Source of the DNA: Alkalibacterium indicireducens
GTDB taxonomy: Bacteria > Bacillota > Bacilli > Lactobacillales > Carnobacteriaceae_A
DNA length: 38,178 nucleotides
Assembly (NCBI RefSeq): GCF_039522005.1
Contig: NZ_BAAADA010000182.1
Span: 1 to 38,178 of the forward strand
Reading direction: 5' to 3'
Numbering within the stretch: position 1 is the stretch's first letter; every line of letters begins with the position of its first letter. This document shows positions 24,313 to 32,963 of this stretch, piece after piece. The translations under genes and the position numbers were made by a program. The notes beneath the pieces are model-generated. The model was not told the origin of the DNA. It made no database searches and worked only from the letters and a program-made list of their open reading frames with translations.

Positions 24313-26778
24313 ATGGCTCATTTATTAAAGCAGATTTTTGAGAACGATAAAAAAACGTTACGTCGATATGGGAAAATCGCCGATAAAATTGAAGCATTGT
24401 CAGCCGATATGGAAGCACTGTCTGACGATGAACTGAAAACTAAAACCGAAGAGTTTAAAAAGAGGTATTCTGCTGGAGAATCCCTGGATGATCTGCTGGT
24501 AGAAGCCTTTGCAGCTATCAGAGAAGGAGCGAGAAGAGTCCTGGGACTTTATCCATTCAGAGTTCAGCTAATGGGGGGGATTGCTCTTCACGAAGGAAAT
24601 ATCGCCGAGATGAAAACCGGTGAAGGTAAAACACTGACAGCGACTATGCCTGTATACCTCAATGCAATTTCAGGGGAAGGAGCTCACGTTGTTACAGTCA
24701 ATGACTACCTGGCTACACGTGATGCTGATGAAATGGGTGAACTTTACCGTTGGATGGGACTGACTGTCGGGCTGAATCTGAACTCGAAATCATCTGAAGA
24801 AAAACGAGAAGCCTATAAATGCGATATCACCTATTCTACAAACAATGAACTGGGATTCGACTATTTAAGAGACAACATGGTTGTGTATAAAGAACAGATG
24901 GTTCAGCGTCCTTTGAACTTTGCGATCCTGGATGAGGTCGACTCGATCCTCGTTGATGAAGCGAGAACACCTCTGATCATATCCGGTCAGGCCAACCGTT
25001 CAACTTCTTTTTATACGCGCTGTGACTTCTTCGTAAAAGGCTTGAAAGAAGAGGAAGACTACACAATCGATCTTCAGTCCAAATCGATTTCCCTTACTGA
25101 AGAAGGGATTGAAAAGGCTGAGAAGACTTTCCGTGTCTCCAACTTGTACGACATCGAAAACCAGGCCTTAGTGCATCACCTGGATCAGTCATTGAGAGCA
25201 AACTTTATCATGCACAAGGACTTCGATTATGTTGTTGACGAAGGTGCAGTAAAAATCGTTGACCAGTTTACGGGTCGTATCATGGAAGGGCGTCGTTACT
25301 CTGACGGACTTCACCAGGCGATCGAAGCGAAAGAAAATGTGGAGATCCAGAAAGAATCCAAAACTATGGCCACGATCACGTTCCAGAACTACTTCCGTAT
25401 GTACAAGAAGCTGTCGGGGATGACGGGTACTGCCAAGACAGAAGAAGAAGAATTCAGAGAAATCTACAATATGAATGTTGTAGCTATTCCGACGAACCGA
25501 CCGCTTATCCGTGACGACCGTGACGATCTTCTATATCCGACTCTTGAGAGTAAATTCAATGCAGTGGTTCAAGACATCAAAGAACGTCATGCCAAAGGTC
25601 AGCCAGTACTTGTCGGTACGGTTGCAGTTGAAACATCAGAACTGATCAGCAACCTGCTTAAAAAAGCCGGTGTGCCTCATGAAGTACTGAATGCTAAAAA
25701 TCACTTCAGAGAAGCTGAAATTGTCGTAAATGCTGGACAGCCTGGTGCGGTAACGATCGCAACAAATATGGCTGGTCGTGGTACTGACATCAAACTGGGA
25801 CCTGGAGTCAAAGAACTCGGGGGACTGGCAGTTATCGGGACAGAACGTCACGAATCCAGACGTATCGATAATCAGTTGCGTGGACGTGCCGGCCGTCAGG
25901 GAGATCCAGGAGTATCACAATTCTACCTCTCTCTTGAAGACGATCTTATGAAACGATTCGGTTCAGAACGTATCCGCATGGTTCTCGAGCGGTTAAAAAT
26001 TGCAGAAGACGATGCTGTGATCCAGAGTAAAATGATTAGCCGACAAGTGGAATCAGCTCAGAAGCGTGTGGAAGGGAACAACTATGATACCCGTCGTAAT
26101 GTTTTGAAATACGATGATGTCATGAGAGAACAGCGTGAAGTCATTTATTCTCAGCGTCAGGAAGTGATTCTGGAACAGGAATCACTTGGTTATGTCACGC
26201 TTCCGATGATCAGAAGAACGATCGAGCGTTATGTTCAGCTGAATACTCAGCAGGAAGACAGAACGAAATGGAATCTGGCACACATTGAAGAATTTGCGCA
26301 TACTGTACTTGTTCATCCAGAAGACCTGACACAGGATGACCTTAAAGGTAAGTCGGCTTCTCAGATCACTGACCTGCTAGTCGATTTGGCCCGTGCCAAT
26401 TACGATGAGAAAACATCTCAGCTTAACGGTAAGGAACAGGTCCTTGAATTTGAGAAAGTGGTTATCCTTAGAGTCGTTGACCGTAAATGGACGGATCATA
26501 TCGACCAGATGGATCAGCTGCGTCAAGGAATCGGACTGCGTTCATATGGACAGTTCAATCCACTGACCGAATATCAGCAGGAAGGTTTTACTCTGTTTGA
26601 GGAAATGATTGGAGAGATCGAGTACGAAGTGACTCGTCTGCTGATGAAATCTCAAATCAGACAGAACCTGCAAAGAGAACAGGTTACACCTAATGGCGGG
26701 AAGAAACAGAATGTCCGTCGAAAAAATAAAAAACCAACCTATTCTCACGATGAAGATACACATACGAGAATGGGATAA
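24313..26778 (+). CDS. secA: Preprotein translocase ATPase SecA
   Basis: 821-residue motor that drives secretory proteins through SecYEG. Walker A GEGKT at 103-107, Walker B LDEVDSILVDEARTPLIISG, TGTAKTEEEEF, GRGTDIKLG, and QLRGRAGRQGDPG are all present, followed by the helical scaffold and wing domains. The usual C-terminal zinc-binding tail (Cys-x-Cys then Cys-His) is missing: the protein ends in a basic stretch with QNVRRKNKK and HTRMG. No frameshifted copy of that tail is seen downstream. GAGGAG precedes the ATG; a TGG-extended -10 box TATGAT lies at 24242-24250. Confidence 0.96.
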   Translation: MAHLLKQIFENDKKTLRRYGKIADKIEALSADMEALSDDELKTKTEEFKKRYSAGESLDDLLVEAFAAIREGARRVLGLYPFRVQLMGGIALHEGNIAEMKTGEGKTLTATMPVYLNAISGEGAHVVTVNDYLATRDADEMGELYRWMGLTVGLNLNSKSSEEKREAYKCDITYSTNNELGFDYLRDNMVVYKEQMVQRPLNFAILDEVDSILVDEARTPLIISGQANRSTSFYTRCDFFVKGLKEEEDYTIDLQSKSISLTEEGIEKAEKTFRVSNLYDIENQALVHHLDQSLRANFIMHKDFDYVVDEGAVKIVDQFTGRIMEGRRYSDGLHQAIEAKENVEIQKESKTMATITFQNYFRMYKKLSGMTGTAKTEEEEFREIYNMNVVAIPTNRPLIRDDRDDLLYPTLESKFNAVVQDIKERHAKGQPVLVGTVAVETSELISNLLKKAGVPHEVLNAKNHFREAEIVVNAGQPGAVTIATNMAGRGTDIKLGPGVKELGGLAVIGTERHESRRIDNQLRGRAGRQGDPGVSQFYLSLEDDLMKRFGSERIRMVLERLKIAEDDAVIQSKMISRQVESAQKRVEGNNYDTRRNVLKYDDVMREQREVIYSQRQEVILEQESLGYVTLPMIRRTIERYVQLNTQQEDRTKWNLAHIEEFAHTVLVHPEDLTQDDLKGKSASQITDLLVDLARANYDEKTSQLNGKEQVLEFEKVVILRVVDRKWTDHIDQMDQLRQGIGLRSYGQFNPLTEYQQEGFTLFEEMIGEIEYEVTRLLMKSQIRQNLQREQVTPNGGKKQNVRRKNKKPTYSHDEDTHTRMG

Positions 26779-26793
26779 GAAGAATAGTGGGAG

Positions 26794-26826
26794 AAAGGAA
26801 CGGATAACACGATCTGTTCCTTTTCC
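26794..26826 (+). terminator. Terminator between secA and prfB
   Basis: AAAGGAAC (26794-26801) / GTTCCTTT (26816-26823) with inner GAT/ATC pairs; a short, interrupted T run follows. Confidence 0.6.
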
Positions 26827-26849
26827 TTACGATTAAATGGAGGATGACT

Positions 26850-27957
26850 ATGGAAATTAGTGAAATGTCTCAAAAATTAACTTCAGCCAAACAGAAGGTT
26901 GAAGACTTCAGGGGGTCTCTTTGACTTAGAGACGCTGGAAACAGATATAGCAGAGTATGATCATATGATGGCGGACCCCGATTTCTGGAACAACCAGGAG
27001 TCTGCCCAGAAAGTCATCAAAGAAGCAAATGAAGTGAAAAGTGTATACCAGTCATTCGCATCACTCGAAGCAAAAACTGAAGAAGTAGAACTTCTAATGG
27101 ACATGCTAAGGGATGAAGATGATCCGGATATAAGAGAAGAAATAGAAATGACATTATCAGAGCTTGATAAAGCAGTCGAGCAGTTTGAGCTGGATATGCT
27201 GCTTAGCGAGCCGTATGACAAGAACAATGCGATTATCGAGCTTCATCCTGGTGCCGGCGGAACGGAATCTCAGGACTGGGGTGAAATGCTTTACCGCATG
27301 TATACACGCTGGATCGATAAGAAAGGCTTCAGTTATGAGGTGCTTGAATACCAGAGTGGTGATGAAGCTGGTATCAAGAGTGTGACCCTGTTGGTTAAAG
27401 GAATGAATGCATATGGTATGCTGAAAGCTGAAAAAGGGGTCCACCGTCTAGTGCGGATCTCTCCATTTGATTCAAGTGGTCGCCGTCACACGTCATTTGT
27501 CTCAATTGATGTGACACCTGAAATCAATGATGATATTGATATCGAGATCAACCCGGATGATATAAGAGTCGATACATTCAGAGCGAGTGGAGCAGGAGGA
27601 CAGCACATCAACAAAACAGAGTCAGCTGTCAGAATCACTCATAAAGAAACAGGACTTGTCGCATCCAGTCAGGCTGGACGATCACAGCTGGCTAACAGAG
27701 AAACAGCTATGAATATGCTGAAAGCTAAACTGTATCAGAAAGAAATGGAAGAGAAACAGAAAGAAATGGATGAAATAAGAGGAGAACAAAAAGAAATAGG
27801 GTGGGGTTCGCAGATCAGATCCTATGTGTTCCATCCTTACTCGATGGTGAAGGATCACAGGACAAATTACGAGACGGGTAATACTGATGCCGTTATGGAC
27901 GGGGATCTGGATCCGTTTATCGAGTCTTATCTTCGAGCCTCAATGAATCGCTCTTAA
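26850..27957 (+). CDS. prfB: Peptide chain release factor 2 (programmed +1 frameshift)
   Basis: RF2 reads UGA and UAA stops. Translation starts at ATG 26850 (ribosome site GGAGGATG), runs 24 codons to an in-frame TGA at 26922-26924, and continues after a +1 shift as join(26850..26921,26923..27957), about 368 residues. The stop-recognition tripeptide SPF (about 204-206) and the catalytic GGQ (about 249-251) are intact. A start at the TTG at 26899 would remove the N-terminus and is not real. Own terminator upstream and downstream; the cccB gene that follows prfB in Bacillus is absent. Confidence 0.97.
26909..26925 (+). promoter_or_regulatory. prfB frameshift site
   Basis: The internal Shine-Dalgarno-like AGGGGG (26910-26915) is followed by TCT, the slippery CTT (26919-26921) and TGA with C after it (26922-26925). 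This is the classical RF2 autoregulation signal: low RF2 lets the ribosome pause at TGA and slip forward one base. Confidence 0.97.
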
Positions 27958-27995
27958 ATTACCTGTTTATTATAATCAGGGATAAATATGCATAT

Positions 27996-28032
27996 AAAAG
28001 AATGGTACGGATGAAAATCGGATCATTCTTTT
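27996..28032 (+). terminator. Terminator after prfB
   Basis: AAAAGAATG (27996-28004) / CATTCTTTT (28024-28032), 9-bp perfect stem extended by a G-T and a T-A pair, T-rich 3' side. Confidence 0.75.
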
Positions 28033-28541
28033 ATTGTTATTGTTCAGAATTTAGTACTAAGTAAAATTATAGGGCTGGACAGCAGACATTTTCAGCAGCA
28101 TTTGAAAAGATAAATAGAACTCCTCGCCTGATTTAAATATTCATTAATATAAGTATTATTAGGTAGCAAGTGAACAGTTATCAATATGTCCTGAATTGTC
28201 AAAAATCGGACATAATTATATGTCAAACGTGTATTTATGTATGTAACAAACGATTTGGTTTGTTAATCCCAAAAAAAAAGAATATCCGTTGTGTTTATAA
28301 TATAATTTCCCATTTATGATTAAAATAAAGTTAAAAGTGGGGAGGTGTGTTGAATTAGGTTATATAAAACATGTTATTTACACTATAATAATACGATTTC
28401 CTTACAATGAAATATTTTTGTAATTGTTTTAAAACAGACATCTGTTTTCCCGATGATATACTAATGAAGGCTGGAATAAGCCACACACATAGCAGACCAG
28501 AAGTTAAGAAGTTAAAATTTCAATAGATAGGTGATTATTTA
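28033..28541 (+). other. Long AT-rich regulatory region upstream of ftsEX
   Basis: No gene is found in about 510 bases. The region holds several inverted repeats: GACATA/TATGTC (28209-28224), AACAAAC/GTTTGTT (28245-28264), TTACAA/TTGTAA (28402-28423), and the TGTTTT/AAAACA cluster described separately. Two overlapping TATAAT boxes lie at 28296-28306. A strong ribosome-site-like GTGGGGAGGTG at 28337-28347 leads only to a three-codon frame (TTG AAT TAG), which may be the remnant of a lost gene. Single TGTAAC and TGTTAA hexamers resemble WalR half-sites but their spacing is wrong. Confidence 0.5.
28425..28462 (+). promoter_or_regulatory. ftsEX promoter with palindromic operator candidate
   Basis: The 12-bp palindrome TGTTTTAAAACA (28425-28436) overlaps a second one, AAAACAGA-CA-TCTGTTTT (28431-28448), giving three TGTTTT/AAAACA half-sites in 24 bases. 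Directly after it is the TGA-extended -10 box TATACT (28454-28462). The palindrome occupies the -35 region, the position expected for a repressor or activator site. Predicted leader to ftsE is about 70 bases. Confidence 0.5.
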
Positions 28542-29228
28542 ATGATAGAAATGACTAATGTCTACAAAAAGTACCCTAATGGCATCACTGCTATAAATGG
28601 TCTCGATGTAAGAATCGACCAAGGTGAATTTGTATATGTTGTAGGTCCAAGTGGAGCGGGTAAATCTACTTTTATAAAAATGATTTACAGAGAAGAAGTT
28701 CCAACTAAAGGAAATGTAAAAGTAGGGGAATTTGACTTAGTGAAACTGAAAGCTAAGAAAGTACCTTTCCTCAGAAGACATGTCGGCGTGGTCTATCAGG
28801 ACTTTAAACTCCTGCCAAGACTGACCGTATATGAGAACGTCGCTTATGCGATGCAGGTTGTTGGTAAAAATCCGAAACAGATTCAGAAACGTGTACTGGA
28901 AGTCCTCGATCTTGTTGGACTGAAACACAAAGTTCGCATGTTTCCAAATGAACTGTCCGGTGGAGAACAGCAGCGTGTAGCGATTGCTCGAGCAATTACT
29001 AATATGCCGCGAGTGCTAATCGCAGACGAACCGACGGGTAACTTAGACCCTGAAACAGCATGGGGGATTATGGATTTGCTTGAAGAAATCAACAATCGGG
29101 GAACAACGGTCATCATGGCAACGCACAACAGTGACATTGTGAACCGAGTAAGGCATAGAGTACTGGCAGTTGAAAACGGCCGTATTGCCCGTGACCAGGA
29201 AGAAGGGGGATACGGATATGAAAGCTAG
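28542..29228 (+). CDS. ftsE: Cell division ATP-binding protein FtsE
   Basis: 228-residue ABC ATPase that with FtsX activates peptidoglycan hydrolases at the division or elongation site. Walker A GPSGAGKST, signature LSGGEQQRVAIARA, Walker B VLIADEPTGNLD and the switch His (MATHN) are all present. AGGTGA precedes the ATG. It overlaps ftsX by 11 bases. Confidence 0.96.
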   Translation: MIEMTNVYKKYPNGITAINGLDVRIDQGEFVYVVGPSGAGKSTFIKMIYREEVPTKGNVKVGEFDLVKLKAKKVPFLRRHVGVVYQDFKLLPRLTVYENVAYAMQVVGKNPKQIQKRVLEVLDLVGLKHKVRMFPNELSGGEQQRVAIARAITNMPRVLIADEPTGNLDPETAWGIMDLLEEINNRGTTVIMATHNSDIVNRVRHRVLAVENGRIARDQEEGGYGYES

Positions 29229-30105
29229 AACATTCTGGAGACATATTAAAGAATCATTTAAAAGTATTAAACGTAACGGATGGATGACTTTCGCGGCGGT
29301 CAGTGCAGTTGCAGTTACCCTGCTTCTTGTAGGGAGTTTCATCGCAATCCTGATGAACGTCAATAAACTTGCAACAGATGTTGAAGAAGATGTTAGTGTC
29401 AGAGTTTATATCGATCTGGCAGCTGAAGAAGAAGATCAGGAAGCTCTGCAGCAGAACCTTGAAGAGCTGGATGAAGTGGAACAGGTTGTATTCTCAAGCA
29501 GAGATGACGAACTGAGTCAGGTTATCGGAAGTTACGGTGACGAATTTGGTCTGTTTGAGGGTGATGACAACCCGCTTCACGATGTGTTCATCGTCAATAC
29601 CGCAGCACCTGAAGTTACATCGGACGTAGCTGACCAGACTGAAGACATGAACTTTGTAGCGGATGTAAACTATGGCGGTGCGACGGCTGACCGATTGTTC
29701 GAAGTCATGGCTACTGTGAGGAATGTCGGAGCAGTTATCATTGTTGCACTGATTTTCACAGCTGTCTTCCTAATTGCGAACACGATAAGGATGACGATTT
29801 TCTCAAGAAGAACCGAAATCGAGATCATGAAACTAGTTGGTGCGACAAACTGGTTCATCCGTTGGCCGTTCCTCATTGAAGGAGCGCTTATCGGGTTTAT
29901 CGGAGCACTGATACCAGTTTCAATCATCTCTTATATTTATCTTAGTGGATTTGATACCATCATGACTTATCTGTCAGGAACCTATTTTGCCTTACTGGAA
30001 CCAAATCCGTTCCTGATTCAGCTAGTTGCACTTCTTCTGATGATCGGTGTCGTCATTGGTAGTGTCGGATCATCACTATCCATCAGAAAATTCCTGAAAG
30101 TTTAA
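29218..30105 (+). CDS. ftsX: Cell division membrane protein FtsX
   Basis: 295 residues from the ATG at 29218, which has GAAGGGGG upstream within ftsE; the open frame before it is ftsE shadow. Membrane helix about 24-46, a large extracellular domain (about 50-165) rich in acidic residues, then three more helices including the segment starting GAVIIVALIFTAVFLIANT. The extracellular loop contacts the secreted hydrolase, here probably the product of the next gene. Confidence 0.95.
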   Translation: MKARTFWRHIKESFKSIKRNGWMTFAAVSAVAVTLLLVGSFIAILMNVNKLATDVEEDVSVRVYIDLAAEEEDQEALQQNLEELDEVEQVVFSSRDDELSQVIGSYGDEFGLFEGDDNPLHDVFIVNTAAPEVTSDVADQTEDMNFVADVNYGGATADRLFEVMATVRNVGAVIIVALIFTAVFLIANTIRMTIFSRRTEIEIMKLVGATNWFIRWPFLIEGALIGFIGALIPVSIISYIYLSGFDTIMTYLSGTYFALLEPNPFLIQLVALLLMIGVVIGSVGSSLSIRKFLKV

Positions 30106-30116
30106 GATCATTTAAG

Positions 30117-30134
30117 GAGAGGGGCTTCCCTCTC
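30117..30134 (+). other. Intercistronic hairpin between ftsX and the NlpC/P60 gene
   Basis: Perfect GAGAGGG / CCCTCTC around a GCTT loop, 12 bases after ftsX. There is no T run, so it is more likely an RNA-stabilising or processing stem, or a partial attenuator, than a terminator. Confidence 0.5.
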
Positions 30135-30175
30135 GTACATATAAAAACAAAATAGCAGAGAAGAGGCAGACAGAC

Positions 30176-31357
30176 GTGGATATTAGAAGTAAATTTAAGA
30201 ATGCGATTGTAGCAGGGATAATTGGAATGACTGTGTTGAGTGGAATACCGTTTAAAGCAGAGGCTACTCCTCTTACAGAAGGGGACTACTCTGAACAAAT
30301 GGACGCTCTTGATTCGAAGGAAGAAGAAGCAGAACAGAGACTGAAAGAAATTGCTGAAAAAATCGAAGCGACTGAAAAGGAAGCTGAAGAATTGGTTCAG
30401 CAGCTTCAGGAAACAACCGACGAACTGCAGGCAATTCAGAAAGAAATAAGTACCGTTTCTAAACAGATTGAACAGAGAGAAGAGCAGCTTCAGTCTCAAA
30501 TTCGTGCGTTGCAAGTCACTGGACAATCCGGAAATGTTCTCAGATTTATTTTAGATTCCGAGTCACTTGGCGATGCGTTCGGGCGTATCGATGTGGTGAA
30601 CACCCTGTTTTCTGCGAACCAGAATCTTATGGAAAAACAGATAGAGGACAAAGAGCTGATTGCAGCAAATGAACGTCTGACTATCAAAAAACAGGAAGAA
30701 CAGACTCTTTTGGCTGCCAACCTGGAAAATTCTAAAGTTCAGCTGGAAGAAAATCAAGCCGAGCAGGAAATGATGATGGCTGCCATTGCAGCAGAACGCT
30801 CCCAAGTAAGAGAAGAAAGAGAAGCATTCTTAGCACAGCAGCGTGAAAGTCAGCGTCGTCTGGAAGAAATTCAGACATCAAGAACAGCTGCTGAATCAGC
30901 GGCTCCAGTCAATGTGTCACAGGCGACTGAGGAAGAACAGGTCAGTACTAGTTCTTCCAGCAAGCCAGCTGAAGAAAAAGCAGAGCCTGCAGCACCAGCC
31001 GCATCAGGTGGGGTGATCAGTAACGCACATAGTCTGACAGGATCCCCTTATTCATATGGCGGTACGACACCTGCAGGATTCGACTGTTCAGGTTATACCC
31101 AGTTTGTTTTCCGTCGTGCTGGAAGAAGCATTCCAAGAAGTGCAGCAGCACAGTTCGGAGCCAGCAGACGTGTTTCATTGTCAGAAGCGCAGCCTGGGGA
31201 TCTGATTTTCTTCAACCAGTCAGGTTCAGTCGACCACGTAGGTATTTACCTTGGTGGGGGCCGCTTTATTGGTGCACAGACTTCCACTGGCGTAGCAGTA
31301 GCTTCATTTACATCAGGTTACTGGTCTAACTATGTAGCAGGTTTTGGACGTCCATAA
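30176..31357 (+). CDS. Secreted NlpC/P60 peptidoglycan hydrolase (CwlO/SagA-like)
   Basis: 393 residues. Signal peptide with likely cleavage after A30 (K-A-E-A), a long coiled coil (about 38-240, very rich in E, Q, A) with a hydrophobic break at 115-150, a low-complexity linker (241-278), and a C-terminal NlpC/P60 domain with catalytic C304 in GFDCSGY and H354 in VDHVGIYLG. The third polar residue usually seen as His in F-I-H-A reads F-I-G-A-Q here, so Q368 or another residue may take that place. Coiled-coil NlpC/P60 proteins next to ftsEX are the endopeptidases it activates (CwlO in Bacillus). Start is GTG at 30176 with AAGAGG upstream. Confidence 0.92.
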   Translation: MDIRSKFKNAIVAGIIGMTVLSGIPFKAEATPLTEGDYSEQMDALDSKEEEAEQRLKEIAEKIEATEKEAEELVQQLQETTDELQAIQKEISTVSKQIEQREEQLQSQIRALQVTGQSGNVLRFILDSESLGDAFGRIDVVNTLFSANQNLMEKQIEDKELIAANERLTIKKQEEQTLLAANLENSKVQLEENQAEQEMMMAAIAAERSQVREEREAFLAQQRESQRRLEEIQTSRTAAESAAPVNVSQATEEEQVSTSSSSKPAEEKAEPAAPAASGGVISNAHSLTGSPYSYGGTTPAGFDCSGYTQFVFRRAGRSIPRSAAAQFGASRRVSLSEAQPGDLIFFNQSGSVDHVGIYLGGGRFIGAQTSTGVAVASFTSGYWSNYVAGFGRP

Positions 31358-31364
31358 ATTATTT

Positions 31365-31410
31365 AAACCTTTCATTCATCGATTATTATCGATAAGTGAA
31401 AGGTTTTTTT
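31365..31410 (+). terminator. Terminator after the NlpC/P60 hydrolase gene
   Basis: AAACCTTTCA (31365-31374) / TGAAAGGTTT (31397-31406) with inner ATCGAT repeats, followed by seven T. Confidence 0.85.
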
Positions 31411-31501
31411 ATTTATCCTCAAGTTTTTGTCAGAACAGGCCCCTATTTTCCAAGTGGGTATGATAAAATGATGAAGAGAAAGAAAAGAAGGGATGACCAG
31501 C

Positions 31502-32704
31502 ATGACCGTATTGCAAAATATTCTACTCGCACTAGTTTTATTCATCTTACAGCCGATCTTTCTTGTCGGAATTGCACTCGTTTTTATAGCGAAGAGCAGA
31601 CGTTTCAAGTACGCACGTCATCAATTAAGAGCAAGCATATACAAGGACCATTATGAACTGAAGCGATTCTTCTTATGGGGACTGATACCAGGGGCCATCC
31701 TGTCTGCTGTTTCTTTCATTGCGGGACTTCCGGTCAGTCTTGACTGGATCATTGCCTATCAGATCGTTACGCTGCTCATGCTTGGTTTCGGCTACCGTTT
31801 TCTTCATCCGGTATTTACGTTCAGTCTCTCAGCATTACTGATTCTTGCTCTGGGTTTTTTCGTGCCAGAGAATATGAGTCTCACAGTAATTGTCGGTCAG
31901 TTCAACAGCCCGCTCATACAAGGAGACAGTTTGTCTTTTCAGGGGCTGCAACCGATATTGGGACTGGTTATCCTAGTTTTACTGAGCACGATTCTTACTC
32001 TTCATATAGCTAAAATCAATCAGTTTACTCCACGCTTTCTGAAAACGAAGCGAGGAAAACTCGTTGCCCGATACCGTATGACACCATTATGGCTGATTCC
32101 TCTAGTGGTTGTCGTTCCCGGGACTACCTTCACCCAACTGTTTGACTGGTGGCCTGTTTTTTCAATCGGCGGTCAGCCCTATTCATTTCTGATCCTGCCT
32201 GTTCTGGTAGGCTTCAGGTATACAGTACAGGCTCAGATGCCGACACAGGCTAAGAACTTGCTGGTAAAAGACTTTGTCAGCTTATCCGTCATAGGCGTCA
32301 TCCTGTTTGCACTAACTTTCTGGCAGGTTGAACTAGCAGCTGTAGGATTAGCTGTCCTTCTCCTTGGTGGAGTGATTGTGCTTTATAGACACAGACTTCG
32401 GGAAAGGAAATGGAACTTCCGGTTTGGACCTGCTGAAGAAGGCCTGCGTGTAGTAGGCGTAAGACCCGGCAGTCCTGCCGAAAAAATGGACATTGAAATT
32501 GGGGATACGATACTGGAGTCTAACCAGAAAAAACTTGAACGTGCGGAAGATTTTACCGAATCCCTCTTTCTGAGCCGCTCCTACTGCAAGCTTAAGATAA
32601 AACGTGTTGATGGTGAGCTGGTCATGACAGAAACCGCACTGTATGAAAACGATCCTCATGATCTCGGTGTTGTTCTCCTGGAAGAAATTAGTTTGGTTAA
32701 ATAA
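31502..32704 (+). CDS. minJ: MinJ-like polytopic membrane protein with C-terminal PDZ domain
   Basis: 400 residues. About seven or eight hydrophobic segments fill residues 1-295; then a cytoplasmic or juxtamembrane PDZ domain (about 300-370) with GLRVVGVRPGSPAEKMDIEIGD. In Bacillus, MinJ (YvjD) has the same build, size and position downstream of the ftsEX/cwlO/ctpB region, and links DivIVA to MinCD. The match here is by architecture and gene order, so the name is tentative. I chose the ATG at 31502 because GAAGGG lies about 9 bases upstream; the ATG at 31493 directly abuts that site. Confidence 0.72.
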   Translation: MTVLQNILLALVLFILQPIFLVGIALVFIAKSRRFKYARHQLRASIYKDHYELKRFFLWGLIPGAILSAVSFIAGLPVSLDWIIAYQIVTLLMLGFGYRFLHPVFTFSLSALLILALGFFVPENMSLTVIVGQFNSPLIQGDSLSFQGLQPILGLVILVLLSTILTLHIAKINQFTPRFLKTKRGKLVARYRMTPLWLIPLVVVVPGTTFTQLFDWWPVFSIGGQPYSFLILPVLVGFRYTVQAQMPTQAKNLLVKDFVSLSVIGVILFALTFWQVELAAVGLAVLLLGGVIVLYRHRLRERKWNFRFGPAEEGLRVVGVRPGSPAEKMDIEIGDTILESNQKKLERAEDFTESLFLSRSYCKLKIKRVDGELVMTETALYENDPHDLGVVLLEEISLVK

Positions 32705-32751
32705 ATGATGTCCACAGGTTGGATTCAATGGTGACAATTTGAGATAAAATT

Positions 32752-32813
32752 AAAACAGCATGGTTCTGATCTTTCCTGCAGTTATTCAGGAAGTCAGGAC
32801 CGTGCTGTTTTTG
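32752..32813 (+). terminator. Terminator after the MinJ-like gene
   Basis: Long hairpin: AAAACAGCA pairs with TGCTGTTTT, continuing through GGT/ACC, CTGA/TCAG and TTCCTG/CAGGAA with small interruptions; five T follow. Confidence 0.8.
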
Positions 32814-32876
32814 TCTGCACATTAAGAGCAATATAGAACCGGAGAATATTTTATTACAGACGTGTTTATTAAAGGC

Positions 32877-32928
32877 TTGATAAATTGCGAATACATGGTA
32901 AAATGTACATATGAAAAGTTGTTCATAT
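32877..32928 (+). promoter_or_regulatory. Promoter and ArsR/CzrA-type operator of the metal efflux operon
   Basis: TTGATA (32877-32882), 16-base spacer, TGG-extended -10 TAAAAT (32899-32904). Over the predicted transcript start lies the inverted repeat ATATGAA-N6-TTCATAT (32909-32928), whose core TGAAAA-GT-TGTTCA closely matches the TGAACA-N2-TGTTCA pattern bound by zinc-sensing ArsR/SmtB/CzrA repressors. Confidence 0.75.
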
Positions 32929-32963
32929 TTAAAAAATACGTATTATGTAAAAGGAGAATGTCT

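Noticed and set aside
26899..27957. prfB starting at the TTG at 26899
   Set aside because: The classical +1 frameshift with upstream ATG, ribosome site and slippery CTT-TGA-C explains the gene fully.
28242..28266. TGTAAC and TGTTAA as a WalR box before ftsEX
   Set aside because: The WalR site needs two hexamers 5 bases apart in direct repeat; here the gap is 13 bases.
28350..28358. Possible small gene after the strong ribosome-like site at 28337-28347
   Set aside because: The only frames are TTG-AAT-TAG and a five-codon ATG frame at 28371-28388; neither can be supported as a gene.
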